The notes: generated from the sequence alone by a model not told the origin. Shown: positions 17,381 to 26,443, counted from the first letter of the stretch. The stretch is DNA of 64,000 nucleotides from Sphingobacteriaceae bacterium (GCA_947458875.1 CANGZD010000005.1:1-64000); one strand, 5' to 3'. Translations and numbers: made by a program.

Positions 17381-18418
17381 TTAATCCTTGTAGATGAATA
17401 CCTCAATTTTACCCTCACTGTTCAGAGTGCCTCTGTACATGCCTTCGGTATTGAAAGGCATGGTCACATTGCCATCTTTATCTAAAGCAATTAAGCCACC
17501 ATCGCCACCCAAATTAGGGACCTTTTTATAAATGATTTCATCGCCCGCAGCTTTTACAGATAAACCCTTATAGGCCATCAATGCTGCAAGATCGTGGGCT
17601 ACCACGTTTCTGATGAAATATTCACCCCAACCCGTGCAAGAAACCCCAACCTGTTCATTGGCATAGGTGCCCACTCCAATGAGCGGAGCATCACCCACAC
17701 GTCCGTATTTTTTATTAGTCATACCGCCGGTAGAAGTAGCCGCTGCTAACCGACCTTGCTGGTCCAAGGCAACAGCACCTACGGTGCCGAACTTAAAATC
17801 TTTGTTAATGGTTCCTAATAAGGCGCTTCCTGATCTCTTTTTTTGTACCGCTTGAATAGAATCCTCTTTTAGTGCTCGCTGTAAAGCTTGCCATCTGGCT
17901 CGAGTTTTAAAATAGGAGGGGTCCACGATTTCTGAACCTGTTTCGGCGGCAAATTTTTCTGCACCTCTACCAACCATCATCACGTGTTCTGATTTTTCCA
18001 TTACCGCCCTGGCTGCAGTGATGGGGTTTTTGATGGTAGTGACACCTGCTAAAGAGCCTGCTCTTAAAGTGGCTCCGTCCATGATGGCAGCGTCCAGTTC
18101 AATCGTTCCATCGTGAGTAAATACCGCCCCTTTGCCTGCATTGAATAAAGGGGAATCCTCCATAATTCTTACTGCAGTTTCTACGGCATCTAAACTTGAT
18201 TTCCCAGATTTCAAGGCCATATATCCCGCTTGCAATGCTTCGGTGAGTTTCGTTTTATAAGCGAGCTCCCGCTCTGCCGTCATCTGAGATTTCAGGATGG
18301 TGCCTGCTCCACCATGGATCACCATGATGTATTTAGGTTGAGATTGAGCTAATAGATTAAAAGAGCTACTTAAAAATAAAATGCTGAATGAAACAAATCT
18401 TAAGATGCTGGCGTTCAT
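17381..18418 (-). CDS. isoaspartyl peptidase / L-asparaginase (Ntn hydrolase)
   Basis: Plant-type asparaginase family enzyme that hydrolyses beta-aspartyl peptides or asparagine after self-cleavage. ATG 18418 is chosen over the first possible start (18454) because it begins a good signal peptide (MNASILRFVS...NLLAQ), so the enzyme should be exported. MVIHGGAG lies near the mature N-terminus. The autocleavage site is before the Thr of FGTVGAVALD, and the substrate pocket segment RVGDAPLIGVGTYAN and the later CTGWGEYFIR are present. It is divergent from the small gene at 18470. Confidence 0.92.
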   Translation of the reverse strand: MNASILRFVSFSILFLSSSFNLLAQSQPKYIMVIHGGAGTILKSQMTAERELAYKTKLTEALQAGYMALKSGKSSLDAVETAVRIMEDSPLFNAGKGAVFTHDGTIELDAAIMDGATLRAGSLAGVTTIKNPITAARAVMEKSEHVMMVGRGAEKFAAETGSEIVDPSYFKTRARWQALQRALKEDSIQAVQKKRSGSALLGTINKDFKFGTVGAVALDQQGRLAAATSTGGMTNKKYGRVGDAPLIGVGTYANEQVGVSCTGWGEYFIRNVVAHDLAALMAYKGLSVKAAGDEIIYKKVPNLGGDGGLIALDKDGNVTMPFNTEGMYRGTLNSEGKIEVFIYKD

Positions 18419-18469
18419 AACTTGATCGGGATTTACGAGAACTAAATTTACCATTTAAAAAAGATTTTA

Positions 18470-18793
18470 ATGAGTAATACCCCTAAAAATTACCAAAGTC
18501 TTTTAGCAGCAGTATCCGGTTTAACAGAAAGAGGGTATAACTTCAACTACAAGTTTACGGATGGTGCCTTGCATTGTGATTCACTCAATCGATGCTTCTA
18601 CACTACTGATTTATTGATCACGGAAGTTTACCGATTTGAAAGTATGAGTGATCCGTCCGACAATTCTGTAGTTTACGCAATTGAAAGTAAAGATGGGATC
18701 AAGGGCTTATTGGTAGATGCTTACGGAACCTACTCTGACGGTGATAAAACTAGTTTTCTGGAGCAAATTCCGGTAAAAGATGCAACTAATTAG
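18470..18793 (+). CDS. small conserved protein, often labelled phosphoribosylpyrophosphate synthetase
   Basis: The 107-residue product is acidic and soluble, with no signal peptide and no nucleotide-binding motif. It matches a small family that Bacteroidota annotations often call phosphoribosylpyrophosphate synthetase (from memory). It is far too short for PRPP synthetase (about 310 residues) and has none of its PPi- or ribose-phosphate-binding loops, so that name should not be used as a function. Visible features are ERGYNFNYKF, a CDSLNRCFY segment with two Cys, and SKDGIKGLLVDAYG near the end. It lies between divergent and convergent neighbours as a single gene. Confidence 0.8.
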   Translation: MSNTPKNYQSLLAAVSGLTERGYNFNYKFTDGALHCDSLNRCFYTTDLLITEVYRFESMSDPSDNSVVYAIESKDGIKGLLVDAYGTYSDGDKTSFLEQIPVKDATN

Positions 18794-18802
18794 ATTTAAA
18801 AA

Positions 18803-20164
18803 TTATTCTACCGGATTAGTCGTCCAATCGGCTAAGCCTTCGCAGTCTTTGTAGGCTTCATCAATTTTGATGAAGGTAGATTTACGGCGCTTTTCAAACC
18901 ATTCGCTGATCACACGACTTACCTTGTCCTCATAAGCATTTTCCTTTATTTTTGGATAGTCTTGCTCAAGATTGGCTGTATGAGGCCCTATTCTGGATTT
19001 TAGGTAGAGAAACCGATAGCCCGTTTTGCCATCTTGTGAAGTAAAATAAGCAGGTTTAGAATAAGTTCCCACCTTCATGGTATCGAGTGCAAGAAAAATC
19101 ATGGGGTCTAACTTATCAGTCGGGATGAAGGTTGTTCTGCTTTGTACATTGTCTGCGTTGAGCATCATCCCTCCATTAAATTTAGTCTCATTATTATCAG
19201 AATGGAGAGATGCAGCTGTAGAGAAGTCAAGCTTTTTATCAACTACCGATTGGTAAACACTGTCAATCTTTGCCTTACATCTTTCTAAACTGGCGTTAGT
19301 TGGGTCAATCTTGATCAAGATGTGTCTCACCCTTGCTTGTTCACCTCGTCTTTCCATCACTTCTAACACATGAAACCCGAACTCCGATTCAAATACTTGA
19401 GAAAGTTCTCCGGGTTTTAGTTTGAAAGCAACCGCCGCAAATTCTTTAACCAGCATGGTCCGATCCATGAATCCGAGGTCACCACCCTCAGCTGCCGAGC
19501 CTGGATCTTGTGAATATAGGCGGGCCAATGTCTCAAAGCTCTCCCCACCTTTTATTCTTAAGCGCAAAGCCTCTGCTTTATCTCGGTAAGCTTCCTTTTC
19601 TTTTTTGGTTAATTTCGGATACATGGAGATCTCTCCAATTTCTACCTCCGTATTGTAATAGGGCAAGCTATCGCGAGGAATAGTTTCAAAAAACTGACGT
19701 ATTTCAAGAGGGCTGATGCTTACTTTCTCAGAAATGGTGCCCTGCATTTTATTGGCAATCATTTGCTCCCGGATATCCGGCCTGATCTCATCTTTATATT
19801 GAATGATGGAACGATTTAAAAATTGTTCCAGCCTTTCCTGCCCACCCGCACGGCCAATCATGCTGCGCATCCGCCGATTGATTTCATCGTCTACCTGCTC
19901 CTCGGTAACACTTACCGAGTCGATGACCGCCTGCTGCGAAAGTAGCTTTTGCGTAAGCAATTGTTGTAAAAAGTAACATTTGATATTCTCATTAGCCGGA
20001 TTACCCTGAGCTAGGTATTGAGCATATTGCATTTCAATGTCAGACTGCAAGATGATAGCCCCCCCTACAACCGCAGCTACTTTGTCTAAGGGTAGTTTTT
20101 GTGCCTGAAGATTACTTGCAAAAAACAGCAGTACGGCACTTATTATTCCTAAAATTCTTTTCAT
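18803..20164 (-). CDS. periplasmic peptidyl-prolyl isomerase, SurA/parvulin type
   Basis: Chaperone/isomerase for outer-membrane or secreted proteins. The 453-residue product has a signal peptide (1-22, ending NLQAQ), an N-terminal SurA-like helical domain beginning LDKVAAVVGGAIILQSDIE, and two parvulin domains (about 171-270 and 277-380). The first domain has YSQDPGSAAEGGDLGFMDR and LKPGELSQVFESEFGFHVL; the second starts VRHILIKI and has a less conserved GG..L segment (NGGMMLN). A -7 box TATTTTTG lies on the minus strand at 20206-20199. Confidence 0.93.
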   Translation of the reverse strand: MKRILGIISAVLLFFASNLQAQKLPLDKVAAVVGGAIILQSDIEMQYAQYLAQGNPANENIKCYFLQQLLTQKLLSQQAVIDSVSVTEEQVDDEINRRMRSMIGRAGGQERLEQFLNRSIIQYKDEIRPDIREQMIANKMQGTISEKVSISPLEIRQFFETIPRDSLPYYNTEVEIGEISMYPKLTKKEKEAYRDKAEALRLRIKGGESFETLARLYSQDPGSAAEGGDLGFMDRTMLVKEFAAVAFKLKPGELSQVFESEFGFHVLEVMERRGEQARVRHILIKIDPTNASLERCKAKIDSVYQSVVDKKLDFSTAASLHSDNNETKFNGGMMLNADNVQSRTTFIPTDKLDPMIFLALDTMKVGTYSKPAYFTSQDGKTGYRFLYLKSRIGPHTANLEQDYPKIKENAYEDKVSRVISEWFEKRRKSTFIKIDEAYKDCEGLADWTTNPVE

Positions 20165-20198
20165 GAGATCTGTTTTCTTCGCCCGAAGATCAATGTCG

Positions 20199-20206
20199 CA
20201 AAAATA
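20199..20206 (-). promoter_or_regulatory. -7 box of the SurA-like gene
   Basis: Minus-strand TATTTTTG, with TTG 23 bases further upstream. An inverted pair ATCAGATA/TATCTGAT flanks this divergent promoter region. Confidence 0.5.
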
Positions 20207-20349
20207 TCAGATATAATGGATATCCATCTCAATAAAATAAAATATCTGATTCCTTTTTTCTCTTTCGGCTTACTAAATTAAAACTCACCAACATTCAAGT
20301 TTGCCATTTAACTATTTTTAACAGATTTGGTTTTATTACATTTGCTTTG

Positions 20350-20859
20350 ATGTCCGAATTACTGACTACAGATCGCACTGCACTTTCTTTATTATTTGAT
20401 GAAGAGCTTTACCTGGTCAAGGCAAAGTCTGAAACCCCTGGCACCGCTCAAGCAATAGAGGGAAAGCAAGAGTTGCCTCTGGTTTTTGATTATTTGGGAG
20501 AAAATAATCGATTTTTCTTGTTATTGTTGGAATCACCCAATGAAAAACACCTTCCAGAGCCACATTTAGAAGTCCTTTTAAAAATATTACAGGCCAAAGG
20601 CCTCGAATTGAAAGATGTAGCCATACTTAATCTGAGTAATTACCCGCATGCTAATTTTAAAGCGCTCAAAGACTTCTTCAGTAGCAGCAAAATCTGTCTT
20701 TTCGGAATTCCGCCACATCAACTCGGCCTGCCCGATTTCCCTTCAAATGAACCGGGTAATTTTGAAGGTACTAAGGTTTTAACAACTTTCAGTTTATCGG
20801 AATTGATCCAAACTCAACACAAAAAAGTGGCTTTCTGGAATGCCATGAAAAACTTTTAA
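20350..20859 (+). CDS. conserved protein with possible similarity to DNA polymerase III psi (HolD)
   Basis: A 169-residue soluble protein starting at ATG 20350 (a TTG lies directly before it). It has LLLLESPNEKHLPEPHLEVLLKIL in the middle and ends FEGTKVLTTFSLSELIQTQ followed by HKKVAFWNAMKNF. The last 40 residues follow the same order as the C-terminus of E. coli HolD as I remember it: a hydrophobic-E-G-small motif, an L-x-E/D-L turn, basic residues and a late Trp. HolD bridges the clamp loader and SSB. This is only a suggestion. The gene is followed after 1 base by rdgB, so they form one transcription unit. Confidence 0.8.
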   Translation: MSELLTTDRTALSLLFDEELYLVKAKSETPGTAQAIEGKQELPLVFDYLGENNRFFLLLLESPNEKHLPEPHLEVLLKILQAKGLELKDVAILNLSNYPHANFKALKDFFSSSKICLFGIPPHQLGLPDFPSNEPGNFEGTKVLTTFSLSELIQTQHKKVAFWNAMKNF

Positions 20860-20860
20860 C

Positions 20861-21442
20861 ATGCCTCCTGCCTTAGTTTTCGCCACTCATAATGCCCATA
20901 AATTAGCCGAAGTGCAAGCCATGCTTGGGGCTGGTTTTTTACTCAAAAGTCTCAACGATATCGGATTTGAAGAAGATATTGATGAAACGGGTTCAACTTT
21001 TCAAGCCAACGCTCACCTTAAGTCAAAGGCTATTTTCGATCGGTTTGGCTTGAATTGTTTCGCCGATGATTCGGGTTTGGTGGTAGATGCCCTCCATGGA
21101 GAGCCCGGCATCTATTCTGCCCGTTATTCGGGCAGTCGTGATCCGAAAACCAACTTGGAATTGGTCCTTCAAAAAATGGAGGGGCATCAGGAGCGCTCCG
21201 CACACTTTGTATCGATCATCTCACTCATTTGGGAAGGTGATAATTATTTTTTTGAAGGCAGGGTAGAAGGTAGCATCATCGAAAAATCGAGAGGATTGGC
21301 GGGCTTTGGCTACGATCCCATCTTCATTCCCAAAGGTTACGATCTCACTTTTGCCGAAATGGAGGCAACAGAAAAGAACCGGATTTCTCACCGGTCCCTC
21401 GCCATGCAGCAAATGCTTGAGTTTTTAAAACAGCAAAGCTGA
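20861..21442 (+). CDS. rdgB: non-canonical purine NTP pyrophosphatase (RdgB/HAM1)
   Basis: Removes ITP, dITP and XTP from the nucleotide pool. The 193-residue product has the N-terminal FATHNAHKLAEV motif (substrate phosphate binding), the FADDSGLVVDAL metal/catalytic segment near residue 67, GEPGIYSARYSG, and GFGYDPIFIPKG with the C-terminal ISHRSLA. All family motifs are present. Its stop directly abuts the stop of the convergent OstA-like gene. Confidence 0.96.
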   Translation: MPPALVFATHNAHKLAEVQAMLGAGFLLKSLNDIGFEEDIDETGSTFQANAHLKSKAIFDRFGLNCFADDSGLVVDALHGEPGIYSARYSGSRDPKTNLELVLQKMEGHQERSAHFVSIISLIWEGDNYFFEGRVEGSIIEKSRGLAGFGYDPIFIPKGYDLTFAEMEATEKNRISHRSLAMQQMLEFLKQQS

Positions 21443-23278
21443 TTACTTTTTCTTCTTTTTTTGTGGATTAGGCTTCGTGTTGGCTTTGTCCGGTTTTGCG
21501 GGAGCCGTTTTGAGAATCGGCTTGGGTCTCGGTGCCAAGGAAGGTATGATGGCCTCTTTTGAAACGGGCCGATCTTTAGGTTTCCAAATAAAACCTTCTA
21601 AAAATTCTTCGTCCTTATCAATTTCCTCGATAGGGAAGTATATCATTTCCGGTTTCTTAATAAAGAAGATATCCTTGAGTTCTTTATCGCCAAATAAAAG
21701 TTTGATACGGCTGCTAACGGAGCGATTCATGCCGGTATAGCTGCTGTCTTCTTTCGCATAATAAATACTCTCTGCGTTGCCATCCGTAAAAAGTTGATCG
21801 AGCTTGCTGTCTTTAAAGTAACCGGTCATTACCTTGCCTTTTACTTGATTGAACTTGCTCGAATCGCCTTCGGTATTCACGATGAAAGCTTTGTGTTGCA
21901 GCAACATGCTATGCAACTTTTTGTTTTTAAGCTGCAGGTAAACCGTATCTGAATTGAGCTGGGAGCCTTGCGTCCAGATCATGGGATTTTGGTAACAGCG
22001 CATGATGGAGTCGCCGTAACTGAAGAACAAAGAGTCTGCCTTTGCTTGTAAATCCGACTTGAAAATTCGAGCCTGGTGGTAAGCAGAGATGATCCTGATT
22101 TTAGTGGTATCCAATTGAGAAGAATCGATGGGAATCTTAGTTAATTTGATCGCTTCATCATTTTTTAAGTCCTCTTTTTTAATTTTTTTATCTAATCTTT
22201 TGGGGCGCTCTTTTTCTTCGACTTTCAATTCTTCTTTTGGAATCGAACCGGGTTCCCGTCTGCTTTCCGGGGCAGTTTCTTCTTCCTTCATCAAGTCTAC
22301 ATCTTGCTTCACTTGCATCACATTCAGAGCGGGCAAATCTCTTCGATAAATTACTTTACTAAATAAAGTATCGGCGGTAAGCCAAATAGAATCTACTTTG
22401 GCCGAATCGGATTCGGCAGTGAGTATCACATGCGCATTTCTAGTTACCAGCGTACTCTCATCCAGCTTTTTGTAGATGCCCAGGTCACCTTTCAAGATAA
22501 TTTTATCCGCGGTATCAATAAAAATGATGTTCTTAACGGCCCTGCCCAATCCTTTTTTACGGTCGTAAAACAAGCTGTCGCCGGTTAAAGATTTTGAACC
22601 CTGTCTGTACAAATTCTTTTTCCCGAAACGGGCCTGATCATATTGCGTGTTGTAGTCGCCGTTCTCGGTATAGAGGGTATCATCTTTGCCGTAAATATTC
22701 GTTGGGCCGTAAAAATACGCGATTTTAGATCCGGTGTTGTAACGGAGCGTGTCCGATTTAATAAGCGCCTCGGGGCTCGTAACCACTACATCGTAACGGA
22801 AATAACTATCTCTGGAGTTCGAAAAATAATAACCGTTTTTGCTGGTCAGCACGTTTTTGCCGTTCACTATTTTGCCCCCTCCGGTGTAGGTGCCTACTTT
22901 GGTGGCCATGTTGTAGGTCATGTATTCGGTGCTCAGGGTGGCATCTCCGTCAACCAGTCGTACTTTATTGGTGAGAATGGCAATTTTTGTATTCCCGTTG
23001 TAATTCAACAAATCAGAATAAACCACGGTGCCATTAGTTTGGGTAATTACCACATTCCCAAAAGCATCAAAAGTATTTTGGGCCTGATTGAAATAAGCAC
23101 TATCGGCCGCAAGGGTAGAATTATCTTGAGAAAAAACCGGGCGCATTACCTTTAAGACATCGACATTGGGCATGCCAATAATTTTTTGGGAAGAAACCAG
23201 TTGTACCCGGTTAACTTGCTGTGCTTCTGCCCCCAGGCAGATAAAAATTAATCCTATAATGATGCACAACTTGTTCAC
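21443..23278 (-). CDS. OstA/LptA-like periplasmic protein
   Basis: Probable lipopolysaccharide-transport bridge protein. The 611-residue product has a signal peptide (1-19, ending GAEAQ) and repeated beta-strand segments of the OstA/LptA jelly-roll type: ADSAYFNQAQNTFDAFGNVV, GTVVYSDLLNYNGNTKIAIL, DGDATLSTEYMTYNMATKV and later IKSDTLRYNTGSKIAYFYG. The family is much longer in Bacteroidota than in E. coli LptA. A Glu/Lys-rich segment (about 335-375) interrupts the beta repeats, and the C-terminus is very Lys/Pro rich (KPNPQKKKKK). Confidence 0.87.
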   Translation of the reverse strand: MNKLCIIIGLIFICLGAEAQQVNRVQLVSSQKIIGMPNVDVLKVMRPVFSQDNSTLAADSAYFNQAQNTFDAFGNVVITQTNGTVVYSDLLNYNGNTKIAILTNKVRLVDGDATLSTEYMTYNMATKVGTYTGGGKIVNGKNVLTSKNGYYFSNSRDSYFRYDVVVTSPEALIKSDTLRYNTGSKIAYFYGPTNIYGKDDTLYTENGDYNTQYDQARFGKKNLYRQGSKSLTGDSLFYDRKKGLGRAVKNIIFIDTADKIILKGDLGIYKKLDESTLVTRNAHVILTAESDSAKVDSIWLTADTLFSKVIYRRDLPALNVMQVKQDVDLMKEEETAPESRREPGSIPKEELKVEEKERPKRLDKKIKKEDLKNDEAIKLTKIPIDSSQLDTTKIRIISAYHQARIFKSDLQAKADSLFFSYGDSIMRCYQNPMIWTQGSQLNSDTVYLQLKNKKLHSMLLQHKAFIVNTEGDSSKFNQVKGKVMTGYFKDSKLDQLFTDGNAESIYYAKEDSSYTGMNRSVSSRIKLLFGDKELKDIFFIKKPEMIYFPIEEIDKDEEFLEGFIWKPKDRPVSKEAIIPSLAPRPKPILKTAPAKPDKANTKPNPQKKKKK

Positions 23279-23328
23279 TCCGTAAAATTAGTTTTTTGGC
23301 TAAGGATTTTAATAAATAAATTTGATTG

Positions 23329-24678
23329 ATGTTGTCTGCACAGCCATTTCAGGATTTTATTCAAGCAAATCGACTTTTCGAACCTTCGGATAAGGTTTTA
23401 TTGGCAATTAGTGGAGGGCGGGATTCGGTACTGATGGCCCATCTTTTTAAATCTTTGGGTTATTCTTTCGGCTTGGCTCATGTTAATTTTCAGCTTCGGG
23501 CCGAAGCATCAGATGCCGATGAGGCTTTTTGTAAGGCATTGGCCGCACAACTCGAAGTTCCTTTTTATCGCACAAGTTTTCATACCCAGTCTCATGCCGA
23601 AAGTTATCAAATTTCTATCCAAATGGCTGCCCGCGATTTAAGATACCAATGGTTGGAGGAACTACGAGCAGTACAGCTGTATGATTTTATTGCCACTGCA
23701 CATCATCAAAACGATAGCGTAGAAACCATCCTGATGAACCTGGTGCGAGGTACCGGTTTAAGCGGAATGCATGGCATTTTGCCCAAGCGAGGACATTTGG
23801 TAAGACCCATGCTAGCCTTTACCAGAGCTCAAATAGAGGAGATGGTAGAGCAGGAGCAGATCACTTATCGTGAAGACGCTTCCAATCAATCTACCAAATA
23901 TGTAAGGAACAAAATCAGACTGGAAATTATTCCGAAATTAAAAGAATTGAACCCGGCTTTGGAAGCAACCTTTGAAGCCAATGCCCGCCGTTTTGCCGAA
24001 CTAGAAGAGTTACTGCAAGAAAGAGTAAACGTTTTAAAAAATGAATGGATGCTGCCCGACCAAGCCGGGAATATCAAACTCAGTTTGCAGGCCCTCCAAC
24101 AATTGAAACCCCTGAACACCCTGCTTTTTGAATTGTTAAGGCCTTACGGTTTTTCGGCGCAGGTTCTGGAGCAGCTCATGGCCAGCTGGAACGGTCACCC
24201 AGGTAAAGTTTTTGAGTCGGCCAGTCATCAAATTCTGCTCGATCGCGATTTTCTGATCCTGTCTCCTATTGAGCAAGGTGCTATCCCTGATAAGCTCATT
24301 GCCAATATGGATGGCGATTGGAATTGGGGAAAGCTCAGTTTCAAGGTTAATTTGGTAGATGCCAAAGATTTCGTTCTGCATAAAAACCCTCACATAGCCC
24401 AAATAGATGCCGATTTATTGCAATTCCCGCTCAGGGTTAGGGCTTGGAGAACGGGAGATTTTTTTCATCCCTTGGGGATGAAAGGGCAGAAAAAGTTGAG
24501 TGATTTTTTGATTGATCAAAAGGTCCCCTTATCTCAAAAGAAACAGATCGCTATTCTCGAGAACGGCAATGGTGACATCATCTGGATTGCGGGGAAAAGA
24601 ATGGATGAGCGTTATAAAGTTACCGAAAACACCAAAAAAGTAATTATCTTAGAACAGGAACAAGAACATGTCAGCTGA
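23329..24678 (+). CDS. tilS: tRNA(Ile)-lysidine synthase
   Basis: Modifies C34 of the CAU-anticodon tRNA-Ile to lysidine. The product from ATG 23329 is 449 residues, with the PP-loop SGGRDSV near residue 29, GLAHVNFQLR, the TAHHQNDSVETILMNLVRGTG segment and the RPML motif. The C-terminal domain has VRAWRTGDFFHPLGMKGQKK, which is typical of the longer TilS form. A TTG start 3 bases earlier is possible but unlikely. The last 11 bases overlap the next gene. Confidence 0.96.
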   Translation: MLSAQPFQDFIQANRLFEPSDKVLLAISGGRDSVLMAHLFKSLGYSFGLAHVNFQLRAEASDADEAFCKALAAQLEVPFYRTSFHTQSHAESYQISIQMAARDLRYQWLEELRAVQLYDFIATAHHQNDSVETILMNLVRGTGLSGMHGILPKRGHLVRPMLAFTRAQIEEMVEQEQITYREDASNQSTKYVRNKIRLEIIPKLKELNPALEATFEANARRFAELEELLQERVNVLKNEWMLPDQAGNIKLSLQALQQLKPLNTLLFELLRPYGFSAQVLEQLMASWNGHPGKVFESASHQILLDRDFLILSPIEQGAIPDKLIANMDGDWNWGKLSFKVNLVDAKDFVLHKNPHIAQIDADLLQFPLRVRAWRTGDFFHPLGMKGQKKLSDFLIDQKVPLSQKKQIAILENGNGDIIWIAGKRMDERYKVTENTKKVIILEQEQEHVS

Positions 24679-25144
24679 AGTTTTATTTGTGGAGAAACAA
24701 TACCTGGGTCGCGATTACAATCGCATCAGCATCAGGATGGTGATGGCTTTATTTGCCTTTGCCGCGTATTATTTTTCTGAAAACGAACAAACGGCAGAAC
24801 TTTTCCTGGTGGTGGGTTTTGGAATTTTGATCATCTCCCTCATCATGATGTTCTTGATGCATTTCCGTACCACCGTCAGAAATAAATCAGTCATTTTGGA
24901 TGGTCTTTGGACTACCAAGCTCGTGAAAATTGATCTCCAAAGTATTTCTAAAGTGGAGCGTCATCCATACAGTAAATATTTGATCAACAATCCGGTCTAT
25001 AATTTGCATAAAAATGGTACCATTCGCTTTTATGCAGGAGGTAAGGATGCCGTTTACCTGTTTGATAAGGACGGTTTTACCTATATCATCGGTACTCAAA
25101 GGGCCAATGATTTGTACCATGCCATCAAAAGTGCCATGAAATAA
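24668..25144 (+). CDS. small membrane protein overlapping tilS, unknown function
   Basis: The 158-residue product has a short polar N-terminus, two hydrophobic segments (about 25-40 and 45-65) and a C-terminal soluble domain of beta-rich pattern (RNKSVILDGLWTTKLVKIDL, then IRFYAGGKDAVYLFDKDGF and a final helix). The layout resembles membrane proteins with a small PH-like domain, but no family was identified with certainty. The 11-base overlap with tilS indicates translational coupling. Confidence 0.8.
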   Translation: MSAEVLFVEKQYLGRDYNRISIRMVMALFAFAAYYFSENEQTAELFLVVGFGILIISLIMMFLMHFRTTVRNKSVILDGLWTTKLVKIDLQSISKVERHPYSKYLINNPVYNLHKNGTIRFYAGGKDAVYLFDKDGFTYIIGTQRANDLYHAIKSAMK

Positions 25145-25170
25145 AAAACCCCGACCAGCAGGTCAGGGTT
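25143..25170 (-). terminator. terminator of the oxygenase gene
   Basis: AACCCCGACC and GGTCAGGGTT pair with one mismatch around AGCA; on the minus strand the stem is followed by six Ts, 19 bases after the oxygenase stop. Confidence 0.75.
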
Positions 25171-25188
25171 CAGGTTTAATTTATTCCA

Positions 25189-26151
25189 TTATTTTTTCAG
25201 TCCGATTTCTCTTAAGCGTTCGTCCAGGTATTCACCGGCGGTGATATTGTCGTATGCTTTAGGATTTTCAGCATCGATGCAAGAATCGAGACAAGTTAAA
25301 TCCATATCAGACTTGGGATGCAGGAAGAAAGGCACCGAGAATCGGGATGTTTTCATTAATGCTTTTGGTGGATTCACCACGCGGTGGGTGGTCGATTTCA
25401 GTTTGTTATTAGTTAGTCGCTGCAGCATATCGCCTACATTCACTACAATATCTTCACCATGTGCCTTAACCGGGAACCATTCGCCTTCACGAGTGAGCAC
25501 TTCCAGGCCATCGGCGCTGGCGCCGATCAACAATGTGATCAGGTTGATGTCTTCGTGGGCTCCGGCTCTCACCGCATCAGAAGGAATGCTCTCCGGATCT
25601 TCAATCGGGAAATAATGAATCGCTCTTAAAATGGAGTTACCATTATGTACTTTATCGTCGAAATAATTAGTCGGCAGTCCGAGGTAATCGGCAATGGCAT
25701 GCAAGAGGTACTTGCCTGAAGCTTCCAGCTTTTCGTAAACCTCTTGAGTGATGGTATTGAAGCGAGGCGCTTCGGCCACCGATGGATTTTCATGGTATTC
25801 TGCTTTTACAGGATCGCCGTCTGTTACGGTTTGTCCGCGTTGCCAAAACTCTTTTAAATCAGGCGTATTAGCGTCTTTTGCTTTTTCTTTCCCTTTACTG
25901 GTATAGCCGCGTTGGCCTGCCAGTTCGGGGATTTCGTATTTCATTTTTACCTCTTCCGGTAAGTCGAAAAAGTTTTTAACTTCTTTATAAAGTTCTTCAA
26001 TTAATTCAGGCGTCATGCCGTGGTTAGCAATGGTGGCAAAACCAGTTTCCTGATAAGCTTGGCCTAAATCATCCGAAAACTTTTTCTTTTGTTCGGGGGT
26101 GCCGAAGATATAATCGTTTAAATCGAGGCGGGGGATATTTACTACTGCCAT
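25189..26151 (-). CDS. isopenicillin N synthase family Fe(II)/2-oxoglutarate-type oxygenase
   Basis: Non-haem iron oxygenase of unknown substrate. ATG 26151 (MAVVNIPRLDL) is chosen rather than the far upstream start because family members begin near this VPxxDL segment. The N-terminal DIOX_N domain has ETGFATIANHGM and LPEEVKMKYEIP. The iron ligands are the HxD of AGAHEDINLITLL and the His of STTHRVVNPP; the 2-oxoglutarate-binding RxS is in SRFSVPFFLHP. No biosynthetic cluster is nearby, so an antibiotic-type product is not suggested. Bacteroidota carry this family as a single conserved gene. Confidence 0.93.
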   Translation of the reverse strand: MAVVNIPRLDLNDYIFGTPEQKKKFSDDLGQAYQETGFATIANHGMTPELIEELYKEVKNFFDLPEEVKMKYEIPELAGQRGYTSKGKEKAKDANTPDLKEFWQRGQTVTDGDPVKAEYHENPSVAEAPRFNTITQEVYEKLEASGKYLLHAIADYLGLPTNYFDDKVHNGNSILRAIHYFPIEDPESIPSDAVRAGAHEDINLITLLIGASADGLEVLTREGEWFPVKAHGEDIVVNVGDMLQRLTNNKLKSTTHRVVNPPKALMKTSRFSVPFFLHPKSDMDLTCLDSCIDAENPKAYDNITAGEYLDERLREIGLKK

Positions 26152-26322
26152 GAAGTTAATGTTGGTTTGACGAATATACGAGCAATTGTGGAAAAGCCTC
26201 AAAATTTATCTTTCAAAAAGAGGCAAGTTGCATAAAGTCAGCTATTTATTAGTTTCCACATTTCTGTTTGAGATTTAATTTCATTGCAATTGAACGCTGC
26301 AAAATTAAATTTTAGATTTTTT

Positions 26323-26352
26323 TTGAAGAATTGCCCAGACCTTCTATATTTG
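26323..26352 (+). promoter_or_regulatory. promoter of tRNA-Val
   Basis: TTTTG (TTG at 26323-26325) and TATATTTG (26345-26352) are separated by 19 bases, an almost perfect Bacteroidota housekeeping promoter. The tRNA begins 11 bases after the -7 box. Confidence 0.85.
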
Positions 26353-26363
26353 CAGTCCCCAAA

Positions 26364-26438
26364 GGAGGCTTAGCTCAGCTGGTTCAGAGCATCTGCCTTA
26401 CAAGCAGAGGGTCACTGGTTCGAATCCAGTAGCCTCCA
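26364..26438 (+). tRNA. tRNA-Val (anticodon TAC)
   Basis: Cloverleaf is complete: acceptor GGAGGCT pairs with AGCCTCC, the anticodon stem TCTGC pairs with GCAGA around the loop CTTACAA (anticodon TAC, reading GUA/GUG), and the T arm contains GGTTCGAATCC. The discriminator is A; CCA is not encoded. The gene has its own promoter and a strong terminator. Confidence 0.97.
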
Positions 26439-26443
26439 CAAAG

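Noticed and set aside
22643-23155. 170-residue plus-strand frame opposite the OstA-like gene
   Set aside because: The minus-strand protein has a signal peptide and family motifs; the plus frame has none.
25189-26151. Antibiotic biosynthesis gene (isopenicillin N synthase)
   Set aside because: The family name covers many Fe(II) oxygenases; no peptide synthetase or other biosynthetic gene is near.
26152-26363. Small gene upstream of tRNA-Val
   Set aside because: AT-rich sequence without a credible frame; the only clear signal is the tRNA promoter.
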